Shown: piece after piece, positions 54,362 through 64,000 of the stretch
Position numbering within the stretch: position 1 is the first letter of the stretch
Layout: every line of letters begins with the position of its first letter
From: Schistocerca nitens
Lineage: Eukaryota > Arthropoda > Insecta > Orthoptera > Acrididae
DNA length: 64,000 nucleotides
Direction of reading: 5' to 3'
Assembly: GCF_023898315.1 (NCBI RefSeq)
Contig: NC_064622.1
Location: 278,061,503-278,125,502, forward strand
The notes under the pieces: generated by a model
Database searches by the model: none
What the model saw: only the letters and a program-made list of their open reading frames with translations
What the model was told of the DNA's origin: nothing
Position numbers and translations under genes: made by a program

Positions 54362-54856
54362 CCCACTATTAGAAGGGCTGTTACTGCTGATGTAGATAGG
54401 GCTAAGCAAATTTATGATCCCCTGCATGATCATCAGGCTGTAGTCCGTCGACTGAAGCCGAGAAATAACTTCATCGCGAGGACTCAACCACTAGAGGGAA
54501 CACCAGAGTCTATCTGCATCACCAGGTGGAAGAGCAAGCTACCACCTGATATCCCTGTAAAGGAAGAGCTAGCTTCAGGAAATGATTTGCCCTACCCTAT
54601 TTGGAGATCGCTCAATCGTCTTAGGGTGGGCGTCCCTCTTTGCAAGACTAACATGCCAAAATGGGGCATTCTTCCAGCTGATAGAGATACATGCTGCGAG
54701 TGCGGCACAACACAAGACCCGGCACATCTGCTAATTTGTCCTCAACTTGAACAACCCTTCACAACACAGGACCTGATCGAGGGAAACAACAAGGCCATCG
54801 GAGTTGCTACCTTCTGGAAATGCTGACTGGAAACGGAAATGAATGAATGAATGGGA
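54362..54856 (+). pseudogene. LINE-E C-terminal fragment with zinc-finger-like end
   Basis: The plus strand encodes TRWKSKLPPDIPVKEELASG, IWRSLNRLRVGVPLCKTNM and CCECGTTQDPAHLLICPQL, ending at a TGA at 54824-54826. A C-x-C-x-G...H-x4-C arrangement near the C-terminus is typical of R1/LOA/I-type LINE ORF2 proteins. The 3' end carries a gaatgaatgaatg repeat at 54839-54851 that looks like a simple-repeat tail. No RT core remains. Confidence 0.7.
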
Positions 54857-54993
54857 ATTTTAGAGACATACAGAAATAAAATTTACATACTAACCATGAC
54901 ACTCAATGTCTTTGCTTAATAAAACTATTAATAACACACATGTCATAAAATAATATAACTCTCTGGTTTAAAAAAATGAACAGTGGTATGTTA
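54857..54993. other. No gene recognised
   Basis: Short A+T-rich spacer before the TA-flanked element. Confidence 0.4.
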
Positions 54994-55617
54994 ATGTGTT
55001 AATGTGGAACAGATTTACTCTGGAAAACAAATTAGTTCCAATGTTGGCCACCACGTGGAAATCTGGCGCTGTACGCTGTTTGCATGTCGGTATGACATCC
55101 ACACTGTCGTTTCGCAAACAACAGTTTTAGTGAACAGTATGGCTATCAAGAAGAGAGACCATGCACAGTTAGTGAAACTGTTTTATACGAATGGCAGCAA
55201 TTACAGTGCTGCATTGAGAGAGTATTGCCGACTGAAAGGTCTGAGGAGAGGCCTGACGTCATTAAATGGTTTAAAGAAGACGATAACGAAATTCTAAAAC
55301 GCAGGTGAGCTTGGTATGGCAGTTGGAAATGGAAGGCGTCCTGTACCAGTGAAAGTTTTTGCTGACGTAACGGATCATACGTCATGTACGCCGGGTAGTG
55401 CTAGAGCTCGATAGCTCGTGCAGTTTCACGAGAATTGTCCACACCCATGGGCAACAGTATGTAAAGGTGCAGTCTGCAGTCTGTATTACACCGGTACCCC
55501 CAGAAGATCCAGATGATGCAGCAATTGAAACCTCATGATCCGTAGCAACGTTCTGAATTCGCTCTGCAGTTTCTGGCATAGATCGAAGCTGATGACATGT
55601 GGCCGCACAACATTCTG

Positions 55618-56890
55618 CGAGGGGCATTTGAAAAATAAAAACTACTTACGTGTTTGGGGTAAACCTATTTTATTTTTCGACATAGTCTCCTTTTAGACTT
55701 ATACATTTCGTCCAACGCTGTTCTAATTTGTTGATCCCTTCCGAATAGTAGGAATTGTCCAAGTCTGCAAAATAGCTATTAGTTGCTGCAATCACCTCCT
55801 CGTTTGAAAAAAATCTTTGTCCCGCCAGCCATTTCTTCAAATTGGGGAACAAATAGTAGTCTGAGGGAGCCAAGTCTGGAGAATAGGGGGGATGTGAAGC
55901 GAGTTGGAATCCTATTTCCAATAATTCTGAGATCACAATTGCTGAGGTGTGTGTTGGTGCAATGTCGTGATGGAAAATGACTTTTTTGCTGTCCAATCGC
56001 CGGCGTTTTTCTTGAAGCTCGGTTTTCGAACGGTCCAATAACGATGAATAATATGCACTTGTAATAGTTTTACCCTTTTGCATATGGTCGATGAGGATTA
56101 TCACTTGCGAATCCCAAAAGACAGTCGCCATAACCTTTCCGGCCAAAGGAATGGTTTTGCCTTTTTTGGTGCAGATTCTCCCTTGGTAACCCATTGTTTA
56201 CGTTGCTGTTTGGTCTCAGGAGTATAGTAATGTATCCATGTTTCATCCACAGTGACAAAACGACCCTTAAAGTCCTGCGGATTCTTCCTGAACAGCTGCA
56301 AACCATCCTTACAACACTTCACACGATTCCGTTTTTGGTCAAGCGTGAGCAATCGCGGAACCCATCTTGCGGATAGCTTTCTCATGTCCAAATGTTTATG
56401 CAAAATATTATGTACCCACTCATTCTAGATGCCCACAGCACTAGCAATCTCATGCACCTTAACTCTTCAGTCATTCATCACCATATTATGGATTTTATCA
56501 ATGATTTCTGGAGTCAGAGGGCGTCCAGAACGTTCAGCATCACTTGTGCCCATATGGCCACTCCGAAAATTTTGAAACCACTTATAAACTGTTCTAATTG
56601 AAGGTGCAGAGTCACTGTAATGTTTATCAAGCTTCTCTTTCGTTTCCTGAGGCGTTTTGCCTTTCATAAAGTAATGTTTAATCATCACGCGAAATTCTTT
56701 TTCGTCCATTTTTTGACAGTCACTCGACTTCCTTGATTCACACGAATGCCAAACAGAAAGAAATATACCAATATGGCCGAAATTTGGTGTGCGTTCTTTC
56801 CAATGATGCTACTAACTAAACACGACCTCGATACGTGCTGCCGGTGGTGCCATCTCTCGGACTTTGCACGGACTTTTCAAACGCCCCTTG
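55618..56890 (-). mobile_element. mariner element 2, nested
   Basis: It is 1273 bp, with cgaggggcatttgaaaaa at the left and the inverted cttttcaaacgccccttg at the right. The right flank is TA (56891-56892); the left TA is lost. Removing it joins the host transposase at NIL-YSDEAHF. Confidence 0.9.
55670..56709 (-). pseudogene. mariner transposase (DD34D), frameshifted
   Basis: Start ATG at 56707-56709 (MDEKEFRVMIKHYFMKGKT). The N-terminal frame includes IRTVYKWFQNFRSGHMGTS (HTH) and ends with a stop at 56467. The second frame, 56101-56403, has LSARWVPRLLTLDQK and FVTVDETWIHYY (first Asp). The third, 55670-56194, has KKVIFHHDIAPTHTS (second Asp) and HPPYSPDLAPSDYYLF (third Asp). At least two frameshifts. 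The WVPRLLT and YSPDLAPSDY blocks are the classical mariner signatures. Confidence 0.92.
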
Positions 56891-57679
56891 TATATAGTGA
56901 TGAAGCACATTTTACACTACTGGGAGCAGTGAACACACACAACTGCCGAAATTGGGTTACCGTGTGCTGTGCAGCAAGAAGCACTGCACTCGCCGTATGT
57001 GGCTGTGTGGTGTCGATACACAAGTACCTTTATTCTCGATCAGTTCTTCCCTGAAGAGACATTCACAGGGCCTGCCAAGTGTACCATGACGTCTGCAAGT
57101 TATCGAGATCTCCTTGAACGGGATGTGATTTCTGATTTGAAATAGCACAACTGTGTGAAAACTACAGTTTTCATGCAACACCTTACGTCGCACACCCAGT
57201 GAACGATCTCCTTAATGCAACCTTTCATAAATATCTTTTCTCCAAGGGTTTTCCAGATGGATGGTCTGCAAGATCACCTGATCTGAATCCATGTGACTTT
57301 TGGCTCTGGGGATACCTAAAAGAATGCGTTTACCAGGGATGCATTCGGTCTCAACCTGATATGATGGCCAGTATACAGAAACACATTCCACCACAACTGC
57401 AGCAAGCGATCGTTGATCACTTCATTTTACTACGCAGCATCTCATCGACGTTAACAGTGCTCATACTGAACAGACTGTGAAAGTGGCAAGTTAATAATAT
57501 AGTTAGCATTGTGCCTTATCACTTCTTTGACCTTTTCTACCCACACGCTCCTAATCCATTCCATATGCAAACATTTCTGTACGTCCTTCTTGCACTCACA
57601 GTGCCAGATTTGCATCCAGTGGCCAAAATAGCAACTAATTTTTTGCCAGCGTAAATCGGTTCCACATTAACGCACTATC

Positions 57680-58254
57680 AAAGTTCACTTCCATCCAACA
57701 ATTACAGGCCACACTGGATCTCTCTGAGGTGCTTCACTTTAATTGCATTCACCCAGTAGCTAAGAGACGTGTAGTGAATATACATCACATGCAATTGATG
57801 TTATAATTTTCTGAAGTATCCGCAGAGGCTAAATGGAATCCTCTCTACTTAGCTGAGCAAGCACGTTACTTTAATTATTGGCGTGCTCTACAGGTAACTA
57901 CTGCACTGGCAGCGTGTGTAGCCATACTCACTTCCCGTGATGACGAGTTAACTCTCTCCCACCAATACTTCATCCTCTTTACAATCCTCAGATCCTTAAA
58001 ACAGTTATTCATTCTACTCCTTGGGTGACTATTCTGAAACACACGTAAAACACACAAGCGTGATGTATGGTTGATTGGGGTTTTTAGTGCGTTTCTTGGT
58101 GGTTGGCCTTTCCTCTTTTGTTTCTATGGTCGGCCAACCACTGTCACACTCGGTGTGATTTTAATTCCTTTTTTCTGGTCTCTGTCTGTGTCTTCCTTGT
58201 CCTGTGTCGTCTTTTGTCATCTCCATTGTTTGTTCTTATTCTTTGTGGGTGTTT
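57680..58254. other. No gene recognised
   Basis: A+T-rich with no coding domain. 58070-58250 may be the 5' part of a SINE ending at 58330, but I cannot place a head. Confidence 0.4.
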
Positions 58255-58330
58255 CAAGTTCGTGGAAAAAGGGACCGATGGCGCTAGTAGTCTGGTCCCT
58301 TCAATCCCACAAACCAACCAACATCATAAG
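58255..58330 (+). mobile_element. SINE-a-type 3' tail
   Basis: The sequence gggaccgatggcgctagtag then ggtcccttcaatcccacaaa and ccaaccaaca matches the 3' end of SINE-a (gggaccaatgacgtcgatgt, ccaaccaacc). The head is not recognisable and no TSD was found. Confidence 0.5.
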
Positions 58331-58953
58331 AAAACACAAAACGTTGTATTGTGGTACTAATTACAACTATAAAACTATTATCCTGTCCTAGTTTCTGTAT
58401 CTGAATTTATGACCTCACCTTACCTCTGCTTTTTTTTTTTTTTTTAAAGTTAGAACATTCTTCACCAGATCATTACTTTAATGGATGGTACTTTTCTAGC
58501 TGTAACTTATTTAACATCACAATAACAGACTTCTTCCACATGGCGGCCGCATTCTCTGAGACGAGTATACACAAGATACATTACTAAATCCTGCACTTGC
58601 AGTTGACCAAACTTACGTAACGTTATGGGATGTGGCCTGTTAGTAAGCCGAAATTTTCTACATCACTGCTCAGTGCCTCATGCTATTTGTGTACTTAAAC
58701 ATAATTTGAAAAATTCTCACAGATTTAGAACTCCGTCGCGTCCAGCAAAACATCACATGCTCGGTGCTCCATCGCTACTGGAAATACCGCTCAGTGCTTT
58801 TCGCTTCGGCCATCAAATATCAAAACTTTGAGACGCAAATCGTCCGATGCTTTCGTTATTGCCATCTTCCATATTTCAGTACTATTTCAATGGTACAAAC
58901 TTTACCGGGAAGTGGTCCACGCACAATTCATAACAGAACTCCTCCATATCATA
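58331..58953. other. No gene recognised; poly-T run at 58431-58445
   Basis: Short frames only, with a T homopolymer. No domain or boundary seen. Confidence 0.4.
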
Positions 58954-59113
58954 TTCAAAAATGATTCAAATGGCTCTGAGCACTTTGGGACTTAACTTCT
59001 GAGGTCATCAGTCCCCTAGAACTTATAACTACTTAAACCTAACTAACCTAAGGACATCACACACATCCATGCCCGAGGCAAGATTCGAACCTGCGACCGG
59101 CCACTACGGCCGG
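58954..59113 (-). mobile_element. SINE-b with an internally deleted head
   Basis: It is flanked by the 9-bp duplication catatcata (58945-58953 and 59114-59122). The minus strand has gccggccgtagtggccggtc joined directly to the B box ggttcgaatc, so about 35 bases between the A-box region and the B box are missing. The body is complete. Confidence 0.9.
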
Positions 59114-59169
59114 CATATCATACTCATGTTCTTCCTTGCACACTCACCCACGGTTGTGAGGCTGGTTGT

Positions 59170-59379
59170 CCGCAGCTCGTAGTCGTGCGGTAGCGTTCTC
59201 GCTTCCCGCGCCCGGGTTCCCGGGTTCGATTCCCGGCGGGGTCAGGGATTTTCTCTGCCTCGTGATGACTGGGTGTTGTGTGCTGTCCTTAGGTTAGTTA
59301 GGTTTAAGTAGTTCTAAGTTCTAGGGGACTGATGACCATAGATGTTAAGTCCCATAGTGCTCAGAGCCATTTGAACCAT
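59170..59379 (+). mobile_element. Mosaic SINE: SINE-c-like head plus SINE-b body
   Basis: It is flanked by a 16-bp duplication, ttgtgaggctggttgt (59154-59169 and 59380-59395). The head cgtagtcgtgcggtagcgtt and ggttcgattcccggc, followed by gattttctctgcctcgtgat, matches SINE-c style. From ccttaggttagttaggttta onward it is identical to the SINE-b body and ends in gagccatttgaacc. The TSD shows it inserted as one unit. Confidence 0.93.
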
Positions 59380-59395
59380 TTGTGAGGCTGGTTGT

Positions 59396-59589
59396 TTGTT
59401 CTCTAGCACTGCCTATTCAATGAATCTTTTGAGATGCGAGATATGTCGCTCACCTTATGATTTGTAAGTCCTGAGATTCTCACTCTCTACAACGTTGTTA
59501 TGCATTATTTTCCTCAATATTTTCTGTGCACAATAGACGTAAAATTTTACGGCTTATAAACTTGCTCTTACAAGATCTTTTCCTTGTCT
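59396..59589. other. No gene recognised
   Basis: Short spacer. Confidence 0.4.
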
Positions 59590-61390
59590 TTGAGCCGTGG
59601 TTAAAATTGCTGTTTTGAAGAGGCGCCGCAGCGCCTAGTGTGAAGCAGTCGCCCTCCGTTTCTGGCGGTGGCGCCGCTGTGGCAATCGCAGCTTTGGTGT
59701 CTCCCTCTGGTGGGAAAGGGGAAAGGTTGCCTGTTCACGGGCATTTAAGGGGCGCTATGAGCTCGCCAGTGGTCAATCTGGGTCAGTCTCTCGTCCCCAG
59801 CTTGCTAGTGTGCCTCTCGTCCGCATTTGTGAGGCAGTTAGTGTCTGTCTGTCGTCCGGAGTGCTAGTATGCCTTTCGTTCGGACCAGCCTTTAAAGCCG
59901 GCAAAATGAGACTCTTTCCACTCCGCCAGTAAGAGAACTCAGCGAGTGGTCGCCCGGCCGGGGCTTAGTTCCTGCATCTGAGTCTGCGCGTTAGGCCGCC
60001 AGTCTGCTCGAGTTTGCTCAGGCAATGGTCATTAGCGGTTGGATCGATCGGTTGGTCGGTCGCGCACTGAGGCACAATATGACTTGTCCGTCTTGAGCAT
60101 CGGCGCATGTGAGGTCGCCACGTGAGTCCAGTGGGCCGCGCCGTGTAGCGAGGGGTAGTGGCTTCGCTGTCGACACGAGAGCAACAGGAGTCAACCCACG
60201 ACATCGGTCTGGCCGATGCGAGCTGCGACTCCGTGAGACGGGAGATCGGCGCGCCTTCCTGCGTCCGTTGAAGCGGCTGGCAGCGTACGGTTTGGGAGAG
60301 CGATTTGGGGGTGCTGCGCCAGGTCTTCTCGAGAAATCACAGTTTATTAGAAGTGATTCGTGATATGTTGTTTCATTTATTCTTGTTAAACTCTATTTGT
60401 TTTCTTGGTGAGGTCACCAGCCATTTTGCTTTGGGGTCGTCCCACCATCCTTCTCCGATTGCCCACCCGCGGGAAGGTGGTTGTTTATAAATTGGGTGGT
60501 CCGTTTTTCCCTTGTGGAGTAGGGGCGGGTTAGAGTAACTTGCGGTTCGGGTTGTTCGGAAATCTCCCTATCCATCTACCGCACTTTAGTAGCTCCCTTT
60601 GTCATGTTTGTCGGATTTGGTGTGTTAACGAATTTATTGCTTGGAGTGTAACGGCCTAATTCCTTAAATATGTTTTGATCTTGCCTATCATCTTGAGAGT
60701 CGGTATCTGTGTACTGTAGAGCATCTTCACTTGTTTGGCCAACCTTGCAGAATTTTATATAAGATTGCATTTCATGGGCTTTTATTTAAATGATCATTTT
60801 AGTATATAAAGTTGCCACCCTTTCACCGCAAGACTTTTCTTAGAAGTTAAAATCAAGTTGCATCTTCGGTGGCAAAGTTAATATTTTAATTTTTAGTGTT
60901 TTGTACCATTTCCATCCCTCCTACGAGGTGCATAGTTTGTGTGCTTGTGTAAATTGTTAAAATCTTTAGTTTAAAGTAATCTGGTGTGTTGCAGATTTGC
61001 ACCAGTGTAGTCTTTCAGAGGCTGTTGTGAGCGGTCGTAACTACGGCCGTGTCAAAAGGAAGCGGCAAGTTTCTCTACCCGAAAGCTCATACGGTCAAAA
61101 CTTGTTTCTTTCTGCCTCTCAATAAACTGTAACTTGATATTTAGAGGGTGCATTCTGATTATAATTTTAACTCTGTTTGTTTTAAAAATGCTTTTAGGCA
61201 CTATTAAAGTGAATAAAATTCCCATTTGTTAGAAGGAATTTGCTTATGATTTCATCAATTACTCCCTGGCAACTACTTCCATGCTTACATAGTGTGATTA
61301 AATGTGTTAATGTTCTTGATGAATCGCTAGTAAATAAAATAAATTCTTAAGAATATACTTTGAAAATAAATCACGGTTCAGTCTTCAGTA
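59590..61390 (+). repeat. GC-rich block grading into A+T-rich DNA; possible solo LTR
   Basis: The first half (59610-60360) is GC-rich and includes an aggcgccgcagcgcct hairpin at 59621-59636 and TTTAAA/TTTAAGG-type promoter-like motifs. The second half has AATAAA signals (about 61122 and 61330-61370). This resembles an LTR of a gypsy-like element but no TSD or partner was found. There are open frames of up to 84 codons that I consider non-coding. Confidence 0.35.
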
Positions 61391-62818
61391 TAATTTCATT
61401 GTCCTCAGAAAACTTGCTTCATTTCATTGTGCTCTAAGTTTTTCATAGCAGCTCATTACTCAATGCAACGCAAACGTTTATCTTGTGCATATAAACACCT
61501 ATAAATTCCTATTACTCACTACGCCCTAACACAATCTTATCCTACTTCCAGTAACTACTGACTATGTTCATCTTTGATGTCAAGTAATTTGCCCCATGGC
61601 TCACCCTCGTGACCACTATTCAGTCCACTACTGCCGCCTACTCTGTTTCTACCAACAAAACTGCCGGACTTCCTCGTTCCGTAAGACGACGTTCCTCTCT
61701 TGGTTTTATTCTCATTTCACCGTTCACTGGAGGCGTCGTTTTCTCTTGTAATTCCGATGCGCCCGGAAATTGTTCAGCGCGCAAATTGTAAATTTTAAAA
61801 GTTTTATTCCAACTGTGGCCAGGCAGTAGAGCCCAGCCAGGCCGATGTGCAGTATTGTTGACAAGACATCAAAACACTCTGGCCGGACGAGGTTTGTGAT
61901 ACTGCTCACAGCCAAGACAGTTAACGCCGCAACACAGTGCAACCAAGAGTGATATAACATTTTGTAACTCAAAGCACTTGCATGCTATTGAGAAACTCAC
62001 ATGTTGCAAATTTAACTGGATCTAGCAACCCATGCTCGGTGCAGAGTAAGCTGAAAATAGCTGATAGGACAAGTAATATGACTAAACATACTCGTCCCCT
62101 CTTCCCCCCTTGGTAGGACTATATCAGAAGCGTAGCTATAAAGGTATAAATAATCGGGATTAGGAGCTCGAGGCATTCAGTCATGCCGCCATTCTGCCTG
62201 TGTCTAGAACTGGAGAGAATCATGAGCTTTTGAGTTTCAGAGAAACCACTGATGAAGATCTTCTGGCTATCTGTCCACTGATTAACTCACTGAGTTCCTA
62301 GTTGAGGCATATCTGTGGCGTAGTAGCTGCAGGTCTTGGGAAACTTCTATGCTGGGAATTGGTGTATGGCCGGGTCCATCCTCTGAGCGGTTATGGCTGA
62401 CAGACTGCAAGCTGTCGATGATTCAGCTGGTGGAGGCGCACCCTTGTAGCCTCCAAGCCACCTAGATGCCAGCAGCTGCTGTCTGAGTCTACCCCTTAGT
62501 GGTGACTGGGGCATTGCTGCTCGGCATCGCACATAAGCGAACGACACTGGGACCACGAGCACACGCAGGGGTGCGTAACCAGCAAAAATCCAGAGGGCCC
62601 GGGCGGGTCGCGCTCGTTCTTCGATCCACTGCGACCCAAATGGCGTCATGCGGCTGCTATATAAGACCGAGGACAGTGGACATCACAGGTACCAAGGGGG
62701 TGTCAGCACACTCCGCAATCGGCTGCATTTGCAAGCACAAAGTGTGGCTTTGAGGCCGGCCAGCATGCTATATAAGGCTGCCTGAATGGACACCTGTCAA
62801 TACTACCGCTGTTTAACC
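61391..62818. other. No gene; paired TATATAAG boxes
   Basis: Two TATATAAG motifs (62658-62665 and 62769-62776, 111 bp apart) sit in similar surroundings (ctgctatataag, atgctatataag, each followed about 20 bases later by gtggac or atggac). They may be core promoters of a TE. Nothing else is recognised. Confidence 0.4.
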
Positions 62819-63315
62819 CAGGGCCGGCCAAACGCTGCACAGTGTGCAGACGTGCGGAAGTGCTGCACATGTGCGCACGTGTGCGACAGCGACGTCTGTT
62901 ATTAGACATGTGTCCTAAATGAACGGCGGCGGCTCCACTTCCCTGTTTATGTGGTACAAGCAAGAGCGCAACATACCCAGTCTCGTTTACCCCTGGTAAC
63001 CGTAACCTTAACAGAGAAGTACTGAGAAATGGCAGGTAATGTGAAAAAGCAAAGGACGGGAGATCTATGTTCTCAGTCGTTTAGAAATGACTGGGAGCTG
63101 CAATTCTTTTTGTAGCCGTTGGTGAAAACTCACAGTGTTTGCTGTGCCGCCGAATAATAGGCGGCCAGCGTAAGTTTTCAATTGAAAGACACTACAATAC
63201 ATATAACAAAAGACGAGTGTAGTGTACTCAACAGTGAAGAACGGCAGGCAAAATTAAATGTCCTTAAGAAAATGGACGAGACACATCAACTCGATTATCA
63301 TTTCTCATGACCAGT
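62819..63315 (+). mobile_element. hAT-type element, 5' end and zinc-finger/BED-like N-terminus relic
   Basis: It begins with CAGGGCCGGCCAAACGCTGC at 62819, the form of hAT terminal repeats. From an ATG at 63029 the translation reads MAGNVKKQRTGDL, SFRNDWELQFF; a frame change brings a BED-finger-like pattern CLLCRRIIGGQRKFSIERHYNT (split here for length), then LNSEERQAKLNVLKKMDET. This matches the N-terminus of ZBED/GTF2I-repeat-like transposases. At least two frameshifts or stops; catalytic domain absent. The 3' end was not found. Confidence 0.6.
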
Positions 63316-63634
63316 CATAAACCTGTTTGGATTTATTCCTTTCATAATTAAAAATTATTGTTTACTAACTGTGCATTATTGCCTCATTCTGCTCCATGTT
63401 ACATTATTATCAGGAAAGTTGGTCATTAAACCGATTGTTCCAATGTATACTTACATTTAGGGTTTTTTTTTTTAATGTGTGAAGGGCTACGCTCAGCTGA
63501 AGTCGATAAAACATAACATTCATCTAATTGTCGGTTATTATGCAGATTTCAGACGTAACTGATGAAAGATATAGCGATAATGGTATTGAAATAACAGGTG
63601 ATCATCGAGAGGTCTGCGGTTATCATTCTGTTCA
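63316..63634. other. No gene recognised
   Basis: A+T-rich, short frames only. Confidence 0.4.
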
Positions 63635-63752
63635 GAGGTCAGTGAAACAGAAATTATGTGGGTGTAACTGAGGGAACCGAGAATTAGTTATAGGAGGTCA
63701 GTGAAACAGAAATTATGTGGGTGTAACTGAGGGAACCGAGAATTAGTTATAG
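63635..63752. repeat. Perfect tandem duplication of a 59-bp unit
   Basis: The block gaggtcagtgaaacagaaat ... gaattagttatag at 63635-63693 is repeated without a mismatch at 63694-63752. No coding frame or terminal repeats. Confidence 0.95.
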
Positions 63753-64000
63753 GAAACCTTGCATTAGTTTAATGTTATTTGAAATCATGAATAAGGTTCG
63801 TTGGAAGGCGCTAAGTGCTCTCTTTCTTAAATACTAGATCAAAAACATTACTCGTATTTACGTGCCGTCAGTCAAGCTGCCTTAATAAAAACCCACGGTT
63901 GATAACTGTATTACTTGTCTTTAAACTGTTAACATAAAAGTAGACGTGTCAATGAGTAGACTTTGAGAGTATTTTAAATGTTTAATACGCGAAATACCTT
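63753..64000. other. No gene recognised
   Basis: End of window; nothing recognised. Confidence 0.4.

Larger units (their letters stand above)
55139..57480 (+). pseudogene. IS630/Tc1-like transposase, interrupted and decayed
   Basis: Start ATG at 55139 (MAIKKRDHAQLVKLFY), then an HTH (NYSAALREYCRLKGLRRG). Frameshifts follow; PQKIQMMQQLKPHDP and MWPHNIL are readable just before the mariner at 55618. It resumes at 56893 as YSDEAHFTLL (first catalytic Asp) and continues to 57480 with FPDGWSARSPDLNPCDFWLW (third Asp). The second catalytic segment (VFMQDG in relatives) is deleted, leaving VFMQHL. Dead. The family resembles DDxD elements known from other arthropods. Confidence 0.85.
54994..57675 (+). 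mobile_element. Tc1/mariner-superfamily element with about 50-bp TIRs, host of nested mariner 2
   Basis: The left end reads gttaatgtggaacagattta and the right end is its inverted partner (gttaatgtggaaccgattta on the minus strand); similarity continues about 50 bp. TA lies at 54992-54993 and 57676-57677. Without the nested mariner it is about 1.4 kb. It encodes a decayed transposase on the plus strand. Confidence 0.88.

Noticed and set aside
60109-60363. Possible host gene in the GC-rich block
   Set aside because: Frames are short, of biased composition and unrelated to any domain I know; GC-richness alone explains the open frames.

Overview
This window is intergenic DNA from a large, repeat-laden animal genome. 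I find no bacterial-style operons, no CRISPR array and no convincing single-copy host gene. The repeat families (Tc1/mariner relatives, CR1-like, jockey-like, RTE-like and Tx1-like LINEs, several tRNA-headed SINE families, a 5S-rRNA-headed SINE and an LTR element with a large Gag) point to an arthropod. A grasshopper or locust (Schistocerca-like) is my best guess from the SINE consensus and the extreme repeat density; this is inference from memory, not a database match. Family labels used below (SINE-a to SINE-e, LINE-A to LINE-F) are local to this annotation. Layout: 1-6600 holds a nearly intact Tc1-like element cut by the window edge, a TA microsatellite that grew out of a LINE reading frame, and a 2.9-kb CR1-like LINE-A. 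6600-12970 holds decayed Tc1-like copies and a remarkable perfect 204-bp inverted repeat bounded by a target-site duplication (TSD) at 7969-8475. 12970-18700 holds a DD41D Tc1/mariner-superfamily element with about 118-bp terminal inverted repeats (TIRs), LINE relics and a pogo-like transposase relic. 18690-24690 is a SINE cluster with eight SINEs of four families around a dead Tc1 element. 24690-26840 is an RTE-like LINE-C interrupted in frame by an intact Tc1-like transposon (25001-26422), about 99 percent identical to the copy at 1-988. 26840-37200 contains LINE-A copies, SINEs and two long fold-back structures (34955-35961 and 36175-36769). 37560-43388 is one Tx1/L1-like LINE-D with two SINEs and a mariner element inside it, cut at its 3' side by an LTR retrotransposon (5' LTR 43389-43976, intact Gag 44274-46595). 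From 46600 to 54990 there is A+T-rich DNA with tandem repeats and LINE relics. 54994-57675 is a Tc1/mariner-superfamily element with a second mariner nested exactly inside its transposase reading frame. 58250-64000 holds SINEs (one a mosaic of two families), a GC-rich LTR-like block, a hAT-type relic and a perfect 59-bp tandem duplication. How the parts work together: nearly all coding sequence here is transposase, reverse transcriptase or Gag, and most is broken. The only open, apparently functional reading frames are the Tc1-like transposase at 25156-26178 (with its truncated sister at 1-746) and the Gag at 44274-46595. The SINEs have no proteins and presumably use LINE machinery. The nesting order gives a relative history: old LINEs and DNA transposons were invaded by SINEs, by mariners and, most recently by sequence identity, by the Tc1-like family and the 8.2-kb palindromic insertion.
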